From Paracoccaceae bacterium (GTDB lineage: Bacteria; Pseudomonadota; Alphaproteobacteria; Rhodobacterales; Rhodobacteraceae), in assembly GCA_020832725.1 (NCBI GenBank), contig JAFIEC010000389.1:1-18156 (forward strand): a stretch of 18,156 bases of DNA, in the 5' to 3' direction. The translations under genes were made by a program, and so were the position numbers. Shown here piece by piece: positions 14,449 through 18,156 of the stretch; the stretch's first letter is position 1; the number at the start of each line of letters is the position of its first letter. The notes beneath the pieces are model-generated. The model was not told the DNA's origin, did no database searches, and saw only the letters and a list, made by a program, of their open reading frames with translations.

Positions 14449-17400
14449 CTACAAGTCCAGAACCATATCGCCCAGTGGCACGGACTGGCAGGTCAGACAC
14501 CGTGTGGACTCGAGCTCGTTCGATGCGCTGCAGTAGAACTCCCCTGCGATCACCGTTACCGCACAACTCTCGCATTGGCCGGCCTGGCAGCCGCTTGGCA
14601 GCGCTATTCCGGCAGCAAAGGCGGCAGAAAGGATCGACCCGGCCTTGGGCTCCCAAACAAAGCCCTGTCCGCTTCGTGCCAGGACAATCCGGGCTGGCGA
14701 CATGTTTTCCGGAAGGGAAAACGCACTCCTGAAAGCTTCGGAAAGGATGTCGCCGGAGGGGACACCAAGAGCCGTCAGTTCCGTGCGGAAAGCGTCCATC
14801 AGCCCTGCAGGGCCGCATAGATAGACAAGAGGGCGCATCTCGAGCAATGCCGGATCGATGCTGCCTGCGATGTGCGGCACCGACCAGCCAGAATGCAGCC
14901 AGGGAACCTCGGATTGGGGTCCTTGCTTCAACCACAGATCGAACGACAGATGCCGGTGACCAGCAGCCAGTGCCGCCAGCTCCTCGTGAAAGACCGCAGA
15001 ACCTGGGTGAGTGCAGAGATAGTGCAGATGCACAGGCGTGTCCGACAAGCGCGCCTCCGGCTCGGCCGCCGCCGCACGGAACGCCGAGACAAAAGGTGTG
15101 ACCCCTATGCCCCCCGCAATACAGATCACCGGACGGGCACCGCCGACTGGAATGACGAAGCTGCCAGTGGGCGGTGTAACCAAGAGCTTGTCGCCAGCGG
15201 ACACGATGTCATGCAGGTGGCAGGAGATCGAAATCCGGTCAGAGCCCTCTGCTTCTGTGCCTCGACGAATGGCAAGTTCCCAGCGATCAGTTGGCCTACC
15301 ATCGGTGATCAGCGAATAATACCTTTGCCCTTCGACACCATGAACCGAGATGCCAATGTGTTGCCCTGGCAGGAAACGTGGTAGCGGTTTACCATCAACC
15401 GGCCGCAGGCCGAGACAAAGGACGTTGTTGCCGATGACCTTGTGCGTGTCGATGCTGAAGCTTCGTTCGCCCGCCCAGTTACCGCGCGATGCGTCATCGT
15501 CACGCCTTATCGCGCAGGAAAAGCTGCGCAAGGGCGGTGCCCCGCTGACCGGGTCACGGACGCTGTCAGACAGGATTGCATTGATGTTCGAGCTGCCCTC
15601 GCCGATCACTGGCCGAGCGCCTGCTGAAAGCGGATCGCACCCTTGCCACCAACCGAATGCGACGATCGCAACATGATCATCCATTTCTGGATCGATCTGC
15701 ACCTTGAGGCGGACACTACCTTTTTCCGTGGTCACCACGGCCCAGTCGTTTTCGATCAGCCGATGGCGCTTTGCAAGGGACGGAGATATCTCCACTGTCG
15801 GGTACGGTGCGCGCCGACGCAATGAAGTAATGTTTCGCAATGACGAGTGGGTGTAATACCCAGATTTGGCGGTGGTCGCCCGAACAGGAAAATCCGGATC
15901 GCGCGGAGGCGGGTAGGAGGCCGTCGCAACAGGTGGATAGCCCTCGGCGTGCAGAAGGGATGAGTGGAACTCTATCCTTCGCGAAGGTGTGTCGAAGCCG
16001 CGCTTCTGCCCGTTGTCGCTCGTTTCGGCATAGGCACGGGGTGTTTGCTTGACCGGAAGGGCGATCCCTTCAGGGCGCGCGCGGAGCGCTGCCACATCAA
16101 GGCCGACTGGTGCGAGAACCTGATCGAGCGCTGTTTCGAGCGGCAAGCTCCAGAGATTGTCTTCGAACCCCAGCCGAATTGCGAGTGAGCGGGCGATCCA
16201 ATGATCTGGCCGCGCATCCCCCGGCGGAGGCAAGAGCGCGGGTCGAAACTGAACATGGCCGGCCGCATGCTCCGAAATCTCGAAGCCGCAACGGATCGTG
16301 TCGTGTTCCAGCGGGCCTGCGACCGGGAGTACGATATCCGCCAGTTCAGCCGTCGGGGTCATGAAGAGGTCACAATGCACATGGAAGTCGAGCTTCTGGA
16401 AGGCGTGCCGCGTGCGTTCGGCATCGGGGTGGCTCAACAAAAGGTTCGAGCCGAAGGCGAAAAGCATCCGGACCCGCGCTTTGCCCCTGACTTCGACAGC
16501 TTCACATACATCGCGCAAGGTCGAGAAACCGTGGCGTGGGGGCCCAAGCGGGAGTTGATCGAGCGCCAGAGCCCTCGCGCGGCGATCATCGGACAGTTCC
16601 TTGGGGTCTGCGATTCGCAGGACTGGTGGGGCATTCAACCAGCGGTTCCCCCCTTCTGCGTCGATATCGTCCCGCAACGCAAACAGCGCGCTGACCGCAC
16701 GGGTGGTCTGTGTGGCGCATGGCCCTTGCGCGAACCCTGTCCAGTGATAGTAGGCCATCCGCGGTGATGAGGCGACCAGTTCGAAAAACGCGGCCAGATC
16801 CTGCATGGCGATTCCGGTCTCGCGCGAAACCGTCGAGGGATCCCAGGGGAGGCTGTTTTCGCGGAGCTGCGCCAGAGCCGTGGATACTCGCCTCTGGCGC
16901 CTGGCACGGTCGGTCAGAACCCCTTCGAAGAACAGATCGATGTCACCGGGCAGACCTGCGTCCGTGACCGGATCGAACGTGTCGATCCGGCCGTTCTGCC
17001 GCCTGAAAACGAAACCCGACGCGCCTGCGACTTCAGCGGCGTCCAGACGGTTGCCGGTCTCGCGGTCGATGAGGAACGCCGCATCTGTCCAGTCGCGGAC
17101 AAAGTCGGATGCGAAGCGCCCCGTTGTCAGAAGATGTCGGATCGCGCCCATTGCAAGTATTGCATCGGTGCCTGGATGGATCCGAAGCCAGAGATCCGCC
17201 TGCTCTCCGCTCCCTGCACGTTTCGGATCAATAACCACAACCCTTGCGCCGCGCTGCCGAGCTTCGGCAATGCGCTGTGCTTGAGCAAGCCACGTCCGGA
17301 CGGGATTGTGCCCCCAGAGAATGATCGTGTCGGCGCGATCGTAGTCCGGAACACCCAGGGGTTGGCCGAAGGTCAGCGCCTGACCGTAATCCTTTTGGAA

Positions 17401-17796
17401 GTTGCAGACCTCGACCGAAGCAATCAGGTTGGGCGAGCCGAACTGCCAGACGAACCGCAAGATCCAGTCGAGACTGTCGGAGATTGCCGAACCGCTTGGC
17501 GTCGTCGTGCAAAATGCCACGGCCTCGGGGCCATGTCGGTCACGAACGCCCCTCATGCGAGCCGCAATCGTATCCAGCGCCTCGTCCCAGCCTATCTCGA
17601 CCCAGCCTGGATCAAGGCTGTCCTTTGGGGCGCTCCGTCGCAAGGGCTTTCGCAGTCGATCGGGATGATGAAGGATTTCAGGCAAGGCGCGACCTTTTGC
17701 GCACAGGGCGCCACCTGTCGGATGATCCGGGTCGGGTTGAACCCCGGTCAGCTGCCCGTTCTCTACCGTATAGACCGCTCCGCAGCGCGAACGCAA
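14449..17796 (-). CDS. Fusion: molybdopterin oxidoreductase + flavin/NAD(P)H reductase + [2Fe-2S] ferredoxin
   Basis: The uninterrupted frame gives 1,115 residues from a TTG at 17796; the original start was probably the ATG at 17879 (see the frameshift entry). Residues 1 to about 765 are a DMSO-reductase-family bis-MGD domain: [4Fe-4S] cysteines C5 and C32 (LCAKGRA), EVCNFQKDYG with C131 as likely Mo ligand, VVVIDPKRAGSG, and a C-terminal dinucleotide-binding domain ending in SDSVRDPVSG. Residues 777-885 are an FR-type flavin domain (RYYS 825-828, then ISCHLHD). Residues 888-1015 are the NAD(P)H domain (GGIGVTP 895-901, CGPAGLMDAF 994-1003). Residues 1035-1115 are a plant-type ferredoxin (C1070, C1075, C1078, C1103). 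The reductase half has the phthalate-dioxygenase-reductase order. No Tat signal, so cytoplasmic. Likely electron path: NAD(P)H, flavin, [2Fe-2S], [4Fe-4S], Mo. Substrate unknown; a reductase or hydroxylase-type reaction is possible. Confidence 0.9.
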   Translation of the reverse strand: MRSRCGAVYTVENGQLTGVQPDPDHPTGGALCAKGRALPEILHHPDRLRKPLRRSAPKDSLDPGWVEIGWDEALDTIAARMRGVRDRHGPEAVAFCTTTPSGSAISDSLDWILRFVWQFGSPNLIASVEVCNFQKDYGQALTFGQPLGVPDYDRADTIILWGHNPVRTWLAQAQRIAEARQRGARVVVIDPKRAGSGEQADLWLRIHPGTDAILAMGAIRHLLTTGRFASDFVRDWTDAAFLIDRETGNRLDAAEVAGASGFVFRRQNGRIDTFDPVTDAGLPGDIDLFFEGVLTDRARRQRRVSTALAQLRENSLPWDPSTVSRETGIAMQDLAAFFELVASSPRMAYYHWTGFAQGPCATQTTRAVSALFALRDDIDAEGGNRWLNAPPVLRIADPKELSDDRRARALALDQLPLGPPRHGFSTLRDVCEAVEVRGKARVRMLFAFGSNLLLSHPDAERTRHAFQKLDFHVHCDLFMTPTAELADIVLPVAGPLEHDTIRCGFEISEHAAGHVQFRPALLPPPGDARPDHWIARSLAIRLGFEDNLWSLPLETALDQVLAPVGLDVAALRARPEGIALPVKQTPRAYAETSDNGQKRGFDTPSRRIEFHSSLLHAEGYPPVATASYPPPRDPDFPVRATTAKSGYYTHSSLRNITSLRRRAPYPTVEISPSLAKRHRLIENDWAVVTTEKGSVRLKVQIDPEMDDHVAIVAFGWWQGCDPLSAGARPVIGEGSSNINAILSDSVRDPVSGAPPLRSFSCAIRRDDDASRGNWAGERSFSIDTHKVIGNNVLCLGLRPVDGKPLPRFLPGQHIGISVHGVEGQRYYSLITDGRPTDRWELAIRRGTEAEGSDRISISCHLHDIVSAGDKLLVTPPTGSFVIPVGGARPVICIAGGIGVTPFVSAFRAAAAEPEARLSDTPVHLHYLCTHPGSAVFHEELAALAAGHRHLSFDLWLKQGPQSEVPWLHSGWSVPHIAGSIDPALLEMRPLVYLCGPAGLMDAFRTELTALGVPSGDILSEAFRSAFSLPENMSPARIVLARSGQGFVWEPKAGSILSAAFAAGIALPSGCQAGQCESCAVTVIAGEFYCSASNELESTRCLTCQSVPLGDMVLDL

Positions 17797-17879
17797 AGAC
17801 TACAATAGCCTCGCAGTGTAACCTTCGACGACCCTTCCGACGATCCACGCCCTGAACGCGGGCCGTTCGCGTTTCCCAT
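17791..17879 (-). other. Displaced N-terminus of the fusion gene (one-base frameshift)
   Basis: From the ATG at 17879 the - strand reads 29 codons ending GYCSLC, then continues in this frame to an early stop. Inserting one C after the tgc codon at 17795-17793 (reverse strand) turns the junction into CSLCRSRCGAVYTV. This is exactly the C-x2-C-x3-C spacing of the [4Fe-4S] site and joins directly to the main frame. As given, the main frame has a stop (tag) two codons before its TTG. The 89-bp segment is therefore the true 5' end, cut off by a single-base deletion that is either a real mutation or a sequencing/assembly error. Purine-rich agagaag precedes the ATG by about nine bases. The N-terminus has no Tat or hydrophobic signal. 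Confidence 0.8.
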
Positions 17880-17935
17880 GTCAACAGCTTCTCTTGTCCT
17901 GTCTGGTCAGCGGCCCGGCGCGGCCTGTTTGGCGA

Positions 17936-18156
17936 TCAGGACACCCCGAGCTTTTGCAGTGTCGCGGCGATCCGCGCTCGATCATCATGCACCACATCGC
18001 GCAGCGGCGGGCGCACCGGACCGCCCGGCAATCCACGAGCGTCCAGCGCGGCCTTCAGGATCGCTGGCGCTGAACCGAAGCGCCCCACCAGTTCCGGAGG
18101 AGAGTCTGAAAAACCTGCCACTTTTGGCCTGATCTGGTAGACTTCGGCATCCCTGC
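17936..18156 (-). CDS. DapA-family protein, C-terminal end (5'-truncated by window)
   Basis: The last 73 codons of a class I aldolase-like protein of the DapA family (4-hydroxy-tetrahydrodipicolinate synthase, N-acetylneuraminate lyase and related sugar-acid aldolases or dehydratases). Seen: RDAEVYQIRPKVAGFSDS, then SAPAILKAALDARGLPGGPV and a final helix RIAATLQKLG, the standard C-terminal helices of the family. The catalytic Lys and Tyr lie outside the window, so the reaction cannot be assigned. The frame is open to the right edge. It ends 56 bp before the fusion-gene start on the same strand, so the two are probably co-transcribed; many DapA paralogues in such settings act in catabolism rather than lysine synthesis. 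Confidence 0.8.
   Translation of the reverse strand, partial: RDAEVYQIRPKVAGFSDSPPELVGRFGSAPAILKAALDARGLPGGPVRPPLRDVVHDDRARIAATLQKLGVS

Noticed and set aside
1..18156. tRNA, rRNA, CRISPR array or replication origin
   Set aside because: No cloverleaf-like or rRNA-like segment, no regularly spaced repeats and no iteron cluster were seen when reading through; subtle RNAs cannot be excluded without a covariance-model search.

Overview
The window is high-GC, mostly dense coding DNA with Shine-Dalgarno-led genes, short overlaps and TRAP transport. This suggests an alphaproteobacterium, most likely Rhodobacterales-like. That is an inference from gene content, because no rRNA or other marker gene is present. 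I see no tRNA, rRNA or CRISPR array.

Region 1 (1-3652, + strand) is a compact molybdoenzyme-support operon. It holds a 5'-truncated TorD/DmsD-type chaperone, a membrane-anchored monohaem cytochrome c, MoeA (molybdenum insertion into molybdopterin) and an Mrp/NBP35-type P-loop ATPase (Fe-S cluster carrier). The exported molybdoenzyme it serves probably lies left of the window.

Region 2 (3653-5900) is loosely packed. It contains a decayed, frameshifted IS3-family orfA on the - strand, one convincing gene for a Pr6Pr-type six-helix membrane protein, and two stretches with no gene I can defend.

Region 3 (5901-13708) is a catabolic island arranged in blocks. On the - strand are an FAD-dependent dehydrogenase preceded by a coupled 44-codon ORF, and an Asp/Glu/hydantoin-racemase-fold protein in which both usual catalytic cysteines appear replaced. 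Divergent from these, on the + strand, is an MmgE/PrpD-family protein whose frame has no stop near its expected end and runs on antisense to the next gene. Convergent with it, on the - strand, is a TRAP transporter transcribed dctP-dctQ-dctM. Divergent from dctP is a small NTF2/SnoaL-like protein. Together they look like uptake and breakdown of an organic acid: binding protein and permease import it, and the flavoprotein, PrpD-family enzyme, racemase-fold protein and SnoaL-like protein would carry out dehydrogenation, (de)hydration or isomerisation. The substrate cannot be read from the sequence.

Region 4 (13709-14448) holds two separate remnants of IS5-family transposases on opposite strands.

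Region 5 (14449-18156, - strand) carries the most unusual gene. One polypeptide of about 1,115-1,145 residues joins a DMSO-reductase-family molybdopterin domain to a complete flavin/NAD(P)H reductase and a C-terminal plant-type [2Fe-2S] ferredoxin. It looks like a soluble, self-contained NAD(P)H-driven molybdoenzyme. A one-base deletion seems to separate its first two [4Fe-4S] cysteines from the rest. It follows a DapA-family (dihydrodipicolinate synthase/aldolase-like) gene by 56 bp, probably in the same operon; that gene runs off the right edge.
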